64,000 nt of DNA from Cryptosporangium arvum DSM 44712 (GTDB taxonomy: Bacteria; Actinomycetota; Actinomycetes; Mycobacteriales; Cryptosporangiaceae). The translations under genes were made by a program, and so were the position numbers. The stretch covers positions 8,343,913 through 8,407,912 of the forward strand of contig NZ_KK073874.1 in the NCBI RefSeq assembly GCF_000585375.1, read 5' to 3'. The notes below the pieces were generated by a model, which saw only the letters and a program-made list of their open reading frames with translations, was not told the origin of the DNA and made no database searches. Of this stretch, positions 1 through 9,001 are shown piece by piece; within the stretch, counting starts at the first letter, position 1, and each line of letters opens with the position of its first letter.

Positions 1-985
1 CGAAGTACGCCGTGCTCTCGACGTGCGACGCCGGCCGTCCCGGCAGCGACGTGTGCACGGTGACCGGCACCGCGCCGCGGTCGGCCAGCTCGCGGACGGC
101 GTCGGGCAGCCCGAGATCGGTGAGCAGCTGGGGGCGGATGCCGTGGATGAGCTCACGGACCTCCACCATCAGGTTCTTGGCCTGCTGGTGGGCGTCGGCG
201 ACGGCCTCCGACGCGGGCGAGCCGTCGTCGAGCAGCAGCCTGGCCACGCCGAGTTGCAGCGAGAGGCTGACCAGCCGCTGCTGGGTGCCGTCGTGCAGGT
301 CACGTTCGATCCGCGTCCGCTCGGCCTCGAACGCGTCGACGAGCCGGGCCCGCGACCGCGTCACCTCGATCAGCTCCTCGGACTCGCCGACCAGCGCCCG
401 CGCGGCGGCGGCGTGCGCCCAGGCCGCGACCCCGAGCAGGTACGGCAGCGCGGGCAGGAAGGTCAGGCCCACGACCGTGTACGGCAGCGCCTCGGAGACC
501 GTGGACGCCGTCCCCACCCCGAGCGCCACCGGCCCGTCCCCCACGGCCAGCGGGGCGAACAGCCAGCTCACGGTCAGCACCAGCACGAGGCACAGGGCAC
601 CGTAGAGCACCGGACCCGCGGTCAGGAGCAGCACGGCGTAGGCGACCTCACGCCAGGTGGCGGCCTCGGTGTAGCGCGTGCGGAGCCAGCGTTCGGCCCG
701 GACCGGCCGGTGCCCGGAGCGGACGGCCCGGTACCCCAGCAACCGCAGCCGCGCCCGCTCGACGTCGGCCAGCGGCATCGCCACCAACGGGCCGAGGCCG
801 ACGAGCAGCGCCAGCCCGGGCAGGATCCAGATCGGCTGGAGCCGGGAGTAGGCCAGCAGCAGCGGCAGGCCGAGCAGACCGAACGGGACCGCGGCCGCCA
901 CCCCGACCGGCACCGTCGACGCCAGGTACCCGATCGCGCGCCACGGCCCGACGGTGAGCAGGTATCGACGGTCGAGAACGTTCAC
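1..985 (-). CDS. Sensor histidine kinase, partial (3' end beyond window)
   Basis: Membrane sensor kinase of the NarL/DesK class, expected to phosphorylate a response regulator that is not in view. Read from a probable GTG at 985 the frame is open to base 1, giving 328 residues. Roughly residues 1-200 hold several hydrophobic segments, as in the actinobacterial 'putative sensor' domain. The dimerisation/phosphoacceptor box ERDLHDGTQQRL follows, with His at about residue 231. The window ends at VESTAYF, the usual entry to the HATPase domain, so the N, G1 and G2 boxes are off the edge. The start is uncertain because no clear ribosome site precedes it. It is divergent from the lipoprotein/ABC operon, a common pairing of a sensor with the exporter it controls; that link is inferred. 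Confidence 0.85.
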   Translation of the reverse strand, partial: MNVLDRRYLLTVGPWRAIGYLASTVPVGVAAAVPFGLLGLPLLLAYSRLQPIWILPGLALLVGLGPLVAMPLADVERARLRLLGYRAVRSGHRPVRAERWLRTRYTEAATWREVAYAVLLLTAGPVLYGALCLVLVLTVSWLFAPLAVGDGPVALGVGTASTVSEALPYTVVGLTFLPALPYLLGVAAWAHAAAARALVGESEELIEVTRSRARLVDAFEAERTRIERDLHDGTQQRLVSLSLQLGVARLLLDDGSPASEAVADAHQQAKNLMVEVRELIHGIRPQLLTDLGLPDAVRELADRGAVPVTVHTSLPGRPASHVESTAYF

Positions 986-1037
986 CGGCGCCAGTGAACC
1001 GCCTGCCCGGCGCGTTGTCGGTAGAGCCAGGTCTACC
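980..1037. promoter_or_regulatory. Two short inverted repeats in divergent promoter
   Basis: GTTCAC at 980-985 is repeated inverted as GTGAAC at 994-999, and GGTAGA at 1020-1025 is repeated inverted as TCTACC at 1032-1037. Both are perfect 6-bp arms and lie between the kinase start and the lipoprotein start, so they are candidate operators for the missing response regulator. Function is inferred from position only. Confidence 0.35.
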
Positions 1038-1095
1038 GGGATGCGATGGCTACGGTCCGTGTGGCGGCCCCGGCCCCGCTGGTGTGCTCGGTCGC

Positions 1096-1800
1096 ATGAG
1101 ATTTCGCCTGGCACCGATCCTGGCGGCGGTCGTCCTCAGCGCCGCCTGCACCGACGTGAGCTCGATCAACGAGACCAGCCGGGACCAGCGTTCGTTCCCG
1201 CTGTCCGGTACGGCGCTCGTCGTCGACGCGACGGGCACCAGCGTCCGGCTCGTCGCCGGTGACGACGACGAGGTCGGCGTCGACCGCGAGCTCACCGGCA
1301 AAGCCACCGCCGACGGGCAGGCGTCCTGGTCGATGAGCGGCAACCGGCTGACGCTGCGCGTCACCTGCAGCGGTTTCGTGCCGGACTGCAGCGGCCTGCA
1401 CGTCGTGCAGGTCCCGGCCGGCGCCGCGGTGACGATCACGAGCGACTCGCCGGTCCGCGCCGTCGCCCCGGCCGGCCCGCTGACCGCCACGGTCACCGGC
1501 AGCTGGCTGCGTGTCGAGGACCCCTCCGGGGTGTTGCGCCTGCGGGCCGAGGAGTCGGTGACCGTCACCGGCGCCACGGCGGGCGACGTCACGGCCGCGT
1601 CCGGGACCCGGGTCGAGCTCGGTTTCCGCGCGGCTCCGGAGCGCGTCGACGTCCAGGCGACCGACCGGGCCACGGTCGCGCTCCCGAAGGGCCGGGAGAC
1701 CTACCGGGTCGACTGCGCCTGCACCGCGCCGAACGACCCCACGAGCGAACGCACGATCACCGTCCGGGCGCGTACCACCCAGATCCGGAAGGCCGCGTGA
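1096..1800 (+). CDS. Putative lipoprotein, DUF4097/adhesin-like beta fold
   Basis: Secreted 234-residue protein with a lipoprotein signal: MRFR, a hydrophobic stretch, then the lipobox LSAAC with Cys at about residue 16. The mature part is rich in Val and Thr in short alternating strands (VRLVAGDDDEVGVDRELTG, RLRAEESVTVTG), like the DUF4097 beta-solenoid proteins that often sit beside sensor kinases and ABC exporters. The ATG at 1096 is chosen because the signal peptide begins there; a longer in-frame extension to 994 would bury it. Its stop overlaps the start of the next ATPase gene, so the two are probably co-translated. No enzymatic motif is visible. Confidence 0.7.
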   Translation: MRFRLAPILAAVVLSAACTDVSSINETSRDQRSFPLSGTALVVDATGTSVRLVAGDDDEVGVDRELTGKATADGQASWSMSGNRLTLRVTCSGFVPDCSGLHVVQVPAGAAVTITSDSPVRAVAPAGPLTATVTGSWLRVEDPSGVLRLRAEESVTVTGATAGDVTAASGTRVELGFRAAPERVDVQATDRATVALPKGRETYRVDCACTAPNDPTSERTITVRARTTQIRKAA

Positions 1801-2657
1801 TGCTGGAACTCGTCGAACTCGCCAAGGACTACCGCACCAAACCACGCGCGGTCGACGACGTCACGCTGCGCCTCGACGCCGGTGTGCTCGGCCTGCTCGG
1901 CCCGAACGGCGCCGGCAAGTCGTCGCTGATGCGGATCGCCGCGACCGTGACCAGGCCGACCCGGGGCCACGTGCTGTTCGACGGCGTCGACGTGGTGAAA
2001 CGGCCGGACGCGCTGCGTCGCACGCTCGGCTACCTGCCGCAGGACTTCGGCGTGCACCCGCACCTGACCGCGGTCGAGTTCCTGTCCTATCTCGCCGCGG
2101 TCAAGGGCCTGTCGAAGCGCTCGGCGCGCCGGCGGATCCCGGAGCTGCTCGAGCTGGTGAACCTGAGCGCGGCGGCCAAGCGCCCGCTGGGCGGCTACTC
2201 CGGCGGCATGCTGCGCCGTGTCGGCATCGCCCAGGCGCTGCTCGCCGACCCGCGGGTGATCGTCGTCGACGAGCCGACCGCCGGTCTCGACCCGCAGGAA
2301 CGGGTCCGTTTCCGCACGCTGCTCAGCGATCTGGCGTCCGACCGGGTGGTGGTGTTGTCGACGCACATCGTATCGGACCTGGAGACCGTCACCGACGACA
2401 TCGCGGTGCTCGCCGGCGGCCGCCTGGTGCACCGCGGGAGCCTCGACCGGCTGCTCGGCACGGTGGCCGGGCAGGTGTGGGAGATGACCGTCGCCCCGGC
2501 CGACGTGCCCGCGGTGCAGGCGGGGCACGTGGTCACGAGGCTGATCCGCACACCGTCCGGGGTACGGGTGCGGGTGCTCGCACCGTCCCCGCCGGGCGCC
2601 GACGCCGAGCCGGCCACCCCCGACATCGAGGACGCCTACCTGGGCCTGGTCCGATGA
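1800..2657 (+). CDS. ABC transporter ATP-binding protein
   Basis: Cytoplasmic ATPase of a two-gene ABC-2 type exporter, 285 residues. Walker A GPNGAGKSS, signature YSGGM, Walker B VIVVDEPT and the switch His in LSTHI are all present, so it should be catalytically competent. The start is the ATG at 1800, which shares bases with the preceding TGA and has GGAAGG upstream; a GTG one codon earlier is possible. Its own stop overlaps the permease start (ATGA at 2654). Substrate unknown; exporters of this layout next to a sensor kinase often handle peptides or antibiotics, which is inference here. Confidence 0.9.
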   Translation: MLELVELAKDYRTKPRAVDDVTLRLDAGVLGLLGPNGAGKSSLMRIAATVTRPTRGHVLFDGVDVVKRPDALRRTLGYLPQDFGVHPHLTAVEFLSYLAAVKGLSKRSARRRIPELLELVNLSAAAKRPLGGYSGGMLRRVGIAQALLADPRVIVVDEPTAGLDPQERVRFRTLLSDLASDRVVVLSTHIVSDLETVTDDIAVLAGGRLVHRGSLDRLLGTVAGQVWEMTVAPADVPAVQAGHVVTRLIRTPSGVRVRVLAPSPPGADAEPATPDIEDAYLGLVR

Positions 2658-4144
2658 TCCTCGCCGTGGCCAGAGCCGGGTTCCGCGAACGTCGCCGCCG
2701 CCCCGCCTACGCGGTCGTCCTGATCGCCGCGGTCGGCCTGGGCTACCTGGCGATCCCGGCGCCCGATTCACACTGGACGATCGTCAGCCTCGGTGGTTAC
2801 CGCGGCGTCTACAACAGCGCGTACACCGGCACGGTCGCCGCGCTGGCCGGCGCGCTCTGGCTGTGCGTCGGCGGCTTCTTCGTGGTGCGGACCGCGCTCG
2901 CGCAGGACCGGGCCACCGGCGTACGCGAACTGCTCGTCGCCTCCCGCATACGCAGCGCGTCGTACCTGGTGGGCACGTTCCTCGGCAACTTCCTCGTGCT
3001 GGCGTCGATGGCCGGGGCGCTCGCGCTCACCGCGGTGATCATGCAGCTGGCGCGGGGCGAGTCGGCCGCGCTGTCCCCGGTCGCGTTGCTCGCGCCGTTC
3101 GTGCTGTTCACGCTGCCGGTGCTCGCGGTCACCGCGGCGCTCGCGGTGCTCTGGGAGACCGTTCCCGGGCTGCGCGGAGGCTTCGGCAACGTCGTCTGGT
3201 TCGGCGTCGCGCTGGTCGGGATGATCGCCGCGCAGTCGCCGACCGCCCCGCTCGGCGGCCTCGGCACCGGCCTGCTCACCGACTCGCTGCGTACCGCGAT
3301 GACGGCCCAGGGCCTGCGTCCGGAGGAGGGTGCGATCGGCTTCATGTACCTCGACACCCCGCCGACCACGTTCGTCTGGACCGGGCTGCCGGTCACCGCG
3401 GAGTTCGTCGGCCAGCGTGCGCTGCTCGTGCTCGCCGCGGTGGTGGTGGCCGTGGTGCCCGCGCTCTGGTTCGCGCGCCTGAGCCCGCTCCGGTCGTCCG
3501 GTGGCCCGCCGCGGACGGTTCCCGCTCACCCCTACAACGCTGATCACGCCGCTCCGGTCGCCTACGCGCGCGGTGCCGAGGCGGCTCCTTCGACCCTCGC
3601 CCGGCTGGTCGTCGGAGAGGCCAGGGTGCTGCTGTCCGGTGTCTCACGGTGGTGGTGGGCGGTGGCCGCGGTGCTGTTCGTGGCGGCGATCTTCGTGCCG
3701 TCGCGGGCGTTGCTGCTGGCGTCGTGGGGCTGGCCGGTACTGGTGTGGTCACGCCTCGGCCTGCAGGGCCGCGACGTCGGCGTCGACGCCCTGCTGGCCG
3801 CCGCCCCGCGGCCGGTGGCCCGGCTGCTGGCCGAGTGGGTGGCCGGCGTGGCGTTCACGGCCGCGGTCGGCGGCGCGGCGATCGTGCGCAGCGCCCCGGA
3901 GGCGTGGTCCGGCGCGCTGTTCGTGCCGTCGCTGGCACTGCTGCTGGGGTTGGTCAGCGGCGTCCCCCGGCTGTTCCAGGCGCTCTACCTGACCCTCTGG
4001 TGGTGCGTGGTCAACGAGTTCGCCTTCCTCGACTACCTGAGCGCGGTCCCCGGCGGCCCGAGCCCGCTGGCCGTCACCGCGGTCTCGGCCGCTCTCCTCG
4101 CCCTGGCCGTCGCGGTGACCACCGCCAGAGTCCGCCTCCGCTGA
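2654..4144 (+). CDS. ABC-2 type transporter permease
   Basis: Integral membrane partner of the preceding ATPase, 496 residues. It has an N-terminal segment at about 20-40, a large loop, then two blocks of hydrophobic helices (about 60-330 and 380-490) separated by a hydrophilic stretch around 335-370, suggesting two fused half-permeases or a permease with a long cytoplasmic loop. No nucleotide-binding motif is present. The ATG at 2654 overlaps the ATPase stop by four bases, implying translational coupling and a fixed ratio of subunits. Confidence 0.8.
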   Translation: MILAVARAGFRERRRRPAYAVVLIAAVGLGYLAIPAPDSHWTIVSLGGYRGVYNSAYTGTVAALAGALWLCVGGFFVVRTALAQDRATGVRELLVASRIRSASYLVGTFLGNFLVLASMAGALALTAVIMQLARGESAALSPVALLAPFVLFTLPVLAVTAALAVLWETVPGLRGGFGNVVWFGVALVGMIAAQSPTAPLGGLGTGLLTDSLRTAMTAQGLRPEEGAIGFMYLDTPPTTFVWTGLPVTAEFVGQRALLVLAAVVVAVVPALWFARLSPLRSSGGPPRTVPAHPYNADHAAPVAYARGAEAAPSTLARLVVGEARVLLSGVSRWWWAVAAVLFVAAIFVPSRALLLASWGWPVLVWSRLGLQGRDVGVDALLAAAPRPVARLLAEWVAGVAFTAAVGGAAIVRSAPEAWSGALFVPSLALLLGLVSGVPRLFQALYLTLWWCVVNEFAFLDYLSAVPGGPSPLAVTAVSAALLALAVAVTTARVRLR

Positions 4145-4279
4145 CCGTGGGCGGTTCCGCGGCCGGCGGCCGACCGCGCGGTCGTGGAACCGCCGTGGAA
4201 CGCGACGGAACCACGGCGGAACCGCGACGGAGCCACGGTCCCCGATCGTCATCGGCAAGCCCATGACGGAGGAGGAACC
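4145..4279. repeat. GGAAC-rich spacer with a 9-bp inverted repeat
   Basis: The gap between the two exporter operons repeats GGAAC or its complement several times. It contains the inverted pair CCGCCGTGG (4190-4198) and CCACGGCGG (4211-4219) around a 12-base loop. There is no T tract. It could terminate the first operon, or carry an operator or ECF-type promoter (-35 motif GGAAC) for the second. AGGAG bases near 4270 form the ribosome site for the gene at 4280. Confidence 0.4.
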
Positions 4280-5227
4280 GTGACCAGTCCCCAGCCGGCG
4301 ATCGCAGTCGCCGGGCTGCGCAAGTCGTTCGGCGAGCAGGTCGTGCTCGACGGCATCGACTTCGAGGTAGCCGCCGGAACGACGTTCGCACTGCTCGGCC
4401 CGAACGGCGCCGGCAAGACCACGACGGTGCACATCCTGTCGACGCTGCACTCGCCGGACGCCGGGGACGTGCGTGTCGCCGGGGCCGACCCGACGAAGAA
4501 CCCCGACGCCGTGCGCAAGGTGATCGGCGTGACCGGCCAGTTCTCCGCGGTGGACGGCCTGCTCACCGGCGCCGAGAACCTGATGCTCATGGCCCGGCTG
4601 CACCACCTCGGACGTGCCGACGGCCGGCGTCGCACCCAGGAACTGCTGGAGCGGTTCGACCTGGCCGACGCCGCGAACAAGCAGGCCTCCGCGTACTCGG
4701 GAGGCATGCGGCGTCGCCTGGACCTGGCGATGACGCTCGTCGGTGATCCCCGGATCATCTTCCTCGACGAGCCGACGACCGGCCTCGACCCGCGCAGCCG
4801 GCAGACGATGTGGGAGGTCATCCGGCGGCTCGTGGCCGACGGCGTGACGATCTTCCTCACCACCCAGTACCTGGAGGAGGCCGACCAGCTCGCCGACCGC
4901 GTCGCGGTACTCGACCACGGCAAACTGGTCGCCCTGGGCACGCCGGACGAGCTGAAGCGTCAGGTCTCCGGCGGTCACGTCCGCCTGGTGTTCGCCGACC
5001 TCACCGCGCTGGAGGCCGCCGCCGCCGTCCTCCCCGACGCCGAGCGGGACGGCTTGGCGCTGACCGTGCCCGGCAACGGCAACGTCCGCGCACTGCAGGC
5101 GCTGCTCGACCGCCTGTCCGCCGCCTCGATCGAGGTCGAGGAACTGTCGCTGCACACGCCGGACCTCGACGACGTGTTCTTCGCCCTCACCGGCGCCCCC
5201 ACCGCGAAGAAGGAGACGGTTCGATGA
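4280..5227 (+). CDS. DrrA-like ABC exporter ATPase
   Basis: ATPase of the daunorubicin-resistance (DrrA) subfamily, 315 residues, powering efflux with the permease that follows. Walker A GPNGAGKTT, signature YSGGM, Walker B IIFLDEPTTGLDPRSR and the TQYLEEADQLADRV segment typical of DrrA are visible. The C-terminal ~90 residues form the accessory domain of this group. The GTG at 4280 is preferred over an upstream ATG because GGAGGA lies just before it. It overlaps the permease gene by four bases. Substrate unknown; self-resistance to a natural product or lipid export are the usual roles. Confidence 0.9.
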   Translation: MTSPQPAIAVAGLRKSFGEQVVLDGIDFEVAAGTTFALLGPNGAGKTTTVHILSTLHSPDAGDVRVAGADPTKNPDAVRKVIGVTGQFSAVDGLLTGAENLMLMARLHHLGRADGRRRTQELLERFDLADAANKQASAYSGGMRRRLDLAMTLVGDPRIIFLDEPTTGLDPRSRQTMWEVIRRLVADGVTIFLTTQYLEEADQLADRVAVLDHGKLVALGTPDELKRQVSGGHVRLVFADLTALEAAAAVLPDAERDGLALTVPGNGNVRALQALLDRLSAASIEVEELSLHTPDLDDVFFALTGAPTAKKETVR

Positions 5228-5991
5228 CGTACGCCCTGAGCGACTCCGCCACGATGTTCCAGCGGAACATCAAGCACCTGCTCCGGAATCCGACCGCGAT
5301 CATGGTCTCGGTGCTCATCCCGGTGTTCCTGTTGCTGCTGTTCGTCGGCGTGTTCCGCGCCCTCGGGCAGGCCGCGGCGGGCGACGGCGAGTACATCGAC
5401 TACCTCGTCCCGGGCATCCTGCTGATGACGATCGCCTACGGCGTGCAGTCGACGACGCTGGCGGTGAACCAGGACATGACCGAGGGCGTGATCCAGCGGT
5501 TCCGCACGATGGCGATCGCGCCGTCGTCGGTGCTGACCGGTCACGTGCTGGCCGCGCTGGTCCGGACGCTCGTCAGCATCGCGCTGGTGCTCGGCGTCTC
5601 GCTGGCTCTGGGGTTCCGGCCCGACGCCGGGCCGCTGGACTGGCTGGCCGTGCTCGGGTTGGTGACGCTGATGTCGCTGGCGCTGGCGTGGCTCTCGGTC
5701 GCCGTCGGACTCGCCGCGCCGACCGTCGACTCGACCGGCGGCTTCCTGATCATCATCCAGCTGCTGCCGTTCATCAGCAGCGCGTTCGTCCCCACCGACA
5801 CGATGTCCGGCGCGATCCGCTGGTTCGCCGAGAATCAGCCGTTCACGGTGCTCATCGATGCGATCCGGGCGCTGTTCTCCGGTGCGGCGGTCGGTTCCGA
5901 CGGGTGGGTCGCGGTCGCCTGGTGCGTCGCGCTCACGCTCGTCGGCTACGGATGGTCGCGGGCGGCGTTCCGGAAGATCCGCGTCCGCTGA
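5224..5991 (+). CDS. DrrB-like ABC-2 exporter permease
   Basis: Six-helix membrane subunit of the DrrAB-type exporter, 255 residues, the usual family length. The conserved ABC-2 segments DYLVPGILLMTIAYG and MTEGVIQRFRTMAIAPSSVL are visible, and the final helix is followed by a basic tail (FRKIRVR). The ATG at 5224 overlaps the ATPase stop. The last 59 bases overlap head-on with the 3' end of the regulator gene read from the other strand, so the two transcripts are antisense to one another there. Confidence 0.9.
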   Translation: MTYALSDSATMFQRNIKHLLRNPTAIMVSVLIPVFLLLLFVGVFRALGQAAAGDGEYIDYLVPGILLMTIAYGVQSTTLAVNQDMTEGVIQRFRTMAIAPSSVLTGHVLAALVRTLVSIALVLGVSLALGFRPDAGPLDWLAVLGLVTLMSLALAWLSVAVGLAAPTVDSTGGFLIIIQLLPFISSAFVPTDTMSGAIRWFAENQPFTVLIDAIRALFSGAAVGSDGWVAVAWCVALTLVGYGWSRAAFRKIRVR

Positions 5992-8900
5992 GCGCGGCGT
6001 CGGCGGCCAGCACGTCCTGGGCGACGGTCGGGAGCTCGTCCCGCGTGAGCGTGGCGTACTTCTCGACCGCCGCCCGGTAGGCGTCGGTGTCGGCGACCCG
6101 GTCGCGGACGCGGGCGATACCGGAGACCGACGACGGGAAGCCGCCCACGGCGCCGCACCGCTCGGCCAGGGCGACCAGCTCGGCATCCGCCCGCACGGCC
6201 GCGAGCGCCGAGAGCACCGCGGCGCAGGCGGACAGCGTCGGCGCCGGGTTGCCGGCCAGGAGCGTCGCGGGGTCGATCGCGGCGACCAGGTCGAGCCGGT
6301 CGGCCCCCGCGTGGGCCAGCACCGCGGCGGCCTGGGCCTCCGCCGCCCAGGACAGCCCCGACGACGTCGCGTCGTCGGAGACCTTGGCGATGTCGACGAC
6401 CGACCGCCACATCGTCAGGCCGGTCTCGGCGTCGCCCCGCTGGAGCGCGAGCTCGGCCCGGAGCGCGAGGTCGAACCCGTACATCGTGGTGCGCTCGTCC
6501 GGGTCGTGGCGCATGCACTCGGCCAGCCACTGCTCGGCCTCGTCGATCCGGCCCGCGCACAGGTTCGCGAAGACGAGCGCCCACCGGATCCGGGTCGCGG
6601 TCGCCCAGGCCCCCAGCTCGTTGAAGACCTCGAGCACGACGCCGAAGTGCATCCGCGCCTCCTCGGTGCGGTCGATGTCGAGCAGCTCGCCGACGCGGGA
6701 GTGCGCGGCCGCGCGGATCCACCGGTTACCGGCGTCGCCCAGCACGTGCAGCGCCCGCTCCGCCGCGGCCAGCGCCGCCACCCGATCGCCTGCGCCCTCG
6801 GCGGTGTAGCTCAGCACGCTGTTGGCCACCGCGGCCAGCATCGGCTCCGGCCGCTCGGCCAGCGCCCGCACCTCGTCCGGGCCGTCGCAGCGCAGCACGG
6901 TGTCGGCCGCGCTGATCAGCGTCGTCGGGGCGGTCGGCGGGAGTCGGCGCGCGGTGACGATCGACCGGCCCGCCCGCTCCGGTTGGAGCAGCCCGGCGCT
7001 GATCGCGATGAGCACCATCGCGGCCCGCGCCACCTCGACGCTCCCCGGTTCGGGGCGGTAGTGCGACAGCGCCCAGGCCGGCTCGTCGACGAGCGGCAAC
7101 AGCTTGCCGAGGTTCGACTCCACCATCCACAGTCCACCGAGCGCGGCGACGGTCGCGGCCACGCTCGGGCCGTCGGACCGCTCGACCGCGATCCGCAGGG
7201 CGAGTGCGAGGTTGTCCTGCTCGGCGCGGATCCGCCGGACCGTGGTGATGAAGTCCGGCCCGAACAGACCCTCGTGGTTGGCGACGCTGACGTCACGGGC
7301 CCAGGACAGGAAGCGGTCGTCGACGGCTTCGGCCTCCCCGGACTCGGCCCGGCGCAGCGCGCTGAACTCACGCACCGTCTCCAGCATGCGGAAACGCAGT
7401 TCGGAACCGGTTTCGACGACGGTGAGCAGCGACTGGTCGACGAGGTGCTCGAGCGTGTCGCTCTCGAAGCCGAAGCTCTCGGCGGCCGCCCCGGTGAAGC
7501 CGCCGGGGAACACCGACAGCGCACGCATCGCGGCCTGGCTCGACGGGGTCAGCAGATGCCAGCTCCAGTCGATGACCGCGGAGAGCGTCCGGTGCCGTTC
7601 CGGGGCGTCCCGGGAGCCGCCGCGCAGCAGCGTGAACCGCTTGTTCAGCCGGTCGGCGATGTCGCGCACGGAGAGCGCGCGGATCCGGGCCGCGGCCAGT
7701 TCGACGGCGAGCGGCAGGCCGTCGAGGTGACCGCAGACCTCGCGGACGATGTCGTCGGGCAGGTCGGCGCCGGGGCGCACCGCCCGGGCCCGCTGGCGGA
7801 ACAGCTCCTCGCTGTTCTCGGGGCTCAGCTCGGGCAGAAGATGGACCGCCTCCGACGAGAGGCCGAGCGGGGTGCGGCTGGTGGTGAGCACACGCAGCTG
7901 CCGGCTCCGCGCCACCAGGCGGTGGACCAGCTCGGCCGCGCCGCGGATCACGTGCTCGCAGTTGTCGAGCACGAGCAGCGCCGGGCCCAGCGCCTCGGTG
8001 AGGCTGTCGACGGCGTCGCCGGGGCCGGCCACGACCCCGAGCGCCGTCATCACCTCACCGAGGACGTCGTCGTCGGTGACCACGCCGGCCAGCGGGACGA
8101 AGTGGACGGTGGTGCGGTCGGACGCCCGGGCCACCGCCTGCGCGAGCCGGGTCTTGCCCAGCCCGCCGATGCCGATGATCGACGTGACCCGGGACGTGCG
8201 GACGAGCGCGGCGACCGCGGCCAGGTCGCCGTCGCGGCCCAGCAGCGGGTTGGGGTCGAACGGAATGCCGTGGTGCTCGGTGCGGGCCTTCGGCCGGAGC
8301 AGCTCGGCGTGCGTGGCCTGCAGCTCCGGGCCCGGGTCGGCGCCGAGCTCGTCGCGCAGGGCGCGGCGGTAGGTGTCGTAGCGGGCCAGCGCGGCGGCCG
8401 GACCCTGCGTCGCGGCCTCGGCCCGGAGCAACTGGGCCAGCAGTTCCTCGTCGCGCGGTGCCTCGGCGGCGAGCTCGGTGAGCGGGCCGATCGCGTCGGC
8501 CCACCGCTCGAGACGCGCCAGCGCGAGCGCACGGGCCCGGGTGAGCACCGCGCGGGTGACGGCCCGGTGCGCGCGTAGTTCCCCGAGCGGATCGGTGGCC
8601 GCGGGCGGGGTGCCTGGACCGAAGAGGGCGAGGCCGGCCTCGGCGGCCTCCAGCGCGGCCGGGTGCGCGCCCCGCCGGGCCGCCGCGGTCGCTTCCGACG
8701 CTCGGAGCAGCACCGCCGACGCGTCGACGTCCTCCTCGGTCAGCGCGAGCCGGTAACCCCTCGGCGTGCTCACGATCAGATCAGGGCCGAGCGCCGCCCG
8801 GGCCCGGAACACCAGCGCCTGCAGCGCCTTGGTCGGGTGCTCCGGCCGCTCGTCCGGCCAGAGCTCGTCGATCAGCCGGTCGGAGCTCGGCCCGGCCCGG

Positions 8901-9001
8901 AGCTCCCCGGCCAGCAGGGCGAGGAGACGCTGCACCCGGGGGCCGACCACGTCCACGCCGCGGTGAGCCACCCGGGCCAACAGAACAAGCTGGACCGTCA
9001 C
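5933..9001 (-). CDS. SARP/AfsR-family regulator with P-loop ATPase
   Basis: Large cytoplasmic regulator of 1022 residues. Residues about 1-85 resemble the OmpR-like winged helix of SARP proteins (RLIDELWPDE, VSTPRGYRLAL), about 95-240 the bacterial transcriptional activation domain, and about 255-560 an NB-ARC/STAND ATPase with Walker A IGGLGKTR (Lys about 283) and LLVLDNCEHV as Walker B. The remaining ~450 residues are Ala/Leu-rich helices, probably TPR-like. It likely activates a transport or natural-product locus. Its start overlaps the stop of the MFS gene upstream (8998-9001), so exporter and regulator are co-expressed. The 3' end runs 59 bases into the convergent DrrB-like gene. Confidence 0.88.
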   Translation of the reverse strand: MTVQLVLLARVAHRGVDVVGPRVQRLLALLAGELRAGPSSDRLIDELWPDERPEHPTKALQALVFRARAALGPDLIVSTPRGYRLALTEEDVDASAVLLRASEATAAARRGAHPAALEAAEAGLALFGPGTPPAATDPLGELRAHRAVTRAVLTRARALALARLERWADAIGPLTELAAEAPRDEELLAQLLRAEAATQGPAAALARYDTYRRALRDELGADPGPELQATHAELLRPKARTEHHGIPFDPNPLLGRDGDLAAVAALVRTSRVTSIIGIGGLGKTRLAQAVARASDRTTVHFVPLAGVVTDDDVLGEVMTALGVVAGPGDAVDSLTEALGPALLVLDNCEHVIRGAAELVHRLVARSRQLRVLTTSRTPLGLSSEAVHLLPELSPENSEELFRQRARAVRPGADLPDDIVREVCGHLDGLPLAVELAAARIRALSVRDIADRLNKRFTLLRGGSRDAPERHRTLSAVIDWSWHLLTPSSQAAMRALSVFPGGFTGAAAESFGFESDTLEHLVDQSLLTVVETGSELRFRMLETVREFSALRRAESGEAEAVDDRFLSWARDVSVANHEGLFGPDFITTVRRIRAEQDNLALALRIAVERSDGPSVAATVAALGGLWMVESNLGKLLPLVDEPAWALSHYRPEPGSVEVARAAMVLIAISAGLLQPERAGRSIVTARRLPPTAPTTLISAADTVLRCDGPDEVRALAERPEPMLAAVANSVLSYTAEGAGDRVAALAAAERALHVLGDAGNRWIRAAAHSRVGELLDIDRTEEARMHFGVVLEVFNELGAWATATRIRWALVFANLCAGRIDEAEQWLAECMRHDPDERTTMYGFDLALRAELALQRGDAETGLTMWRSVVDIAKVSDDATSSGLSWAAEAQAAAVLAHAGADRLDLVAAIDPATLLAGNPAPTLSACAAVLSALAAVRADAELVALAERCGAVGGFPSSVSGIARVRDRVADTDAYRAAVEKYATLTRDELPTVAQDVLAADAALSGRGSSGTPPATIRSRRA

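Noticed and set aside
5858-8578. A 906-codon open frame on the plus strand
   Set aside because: Antisense shadow of the SARP regulator gene with low-complexity Arg/Gly content.
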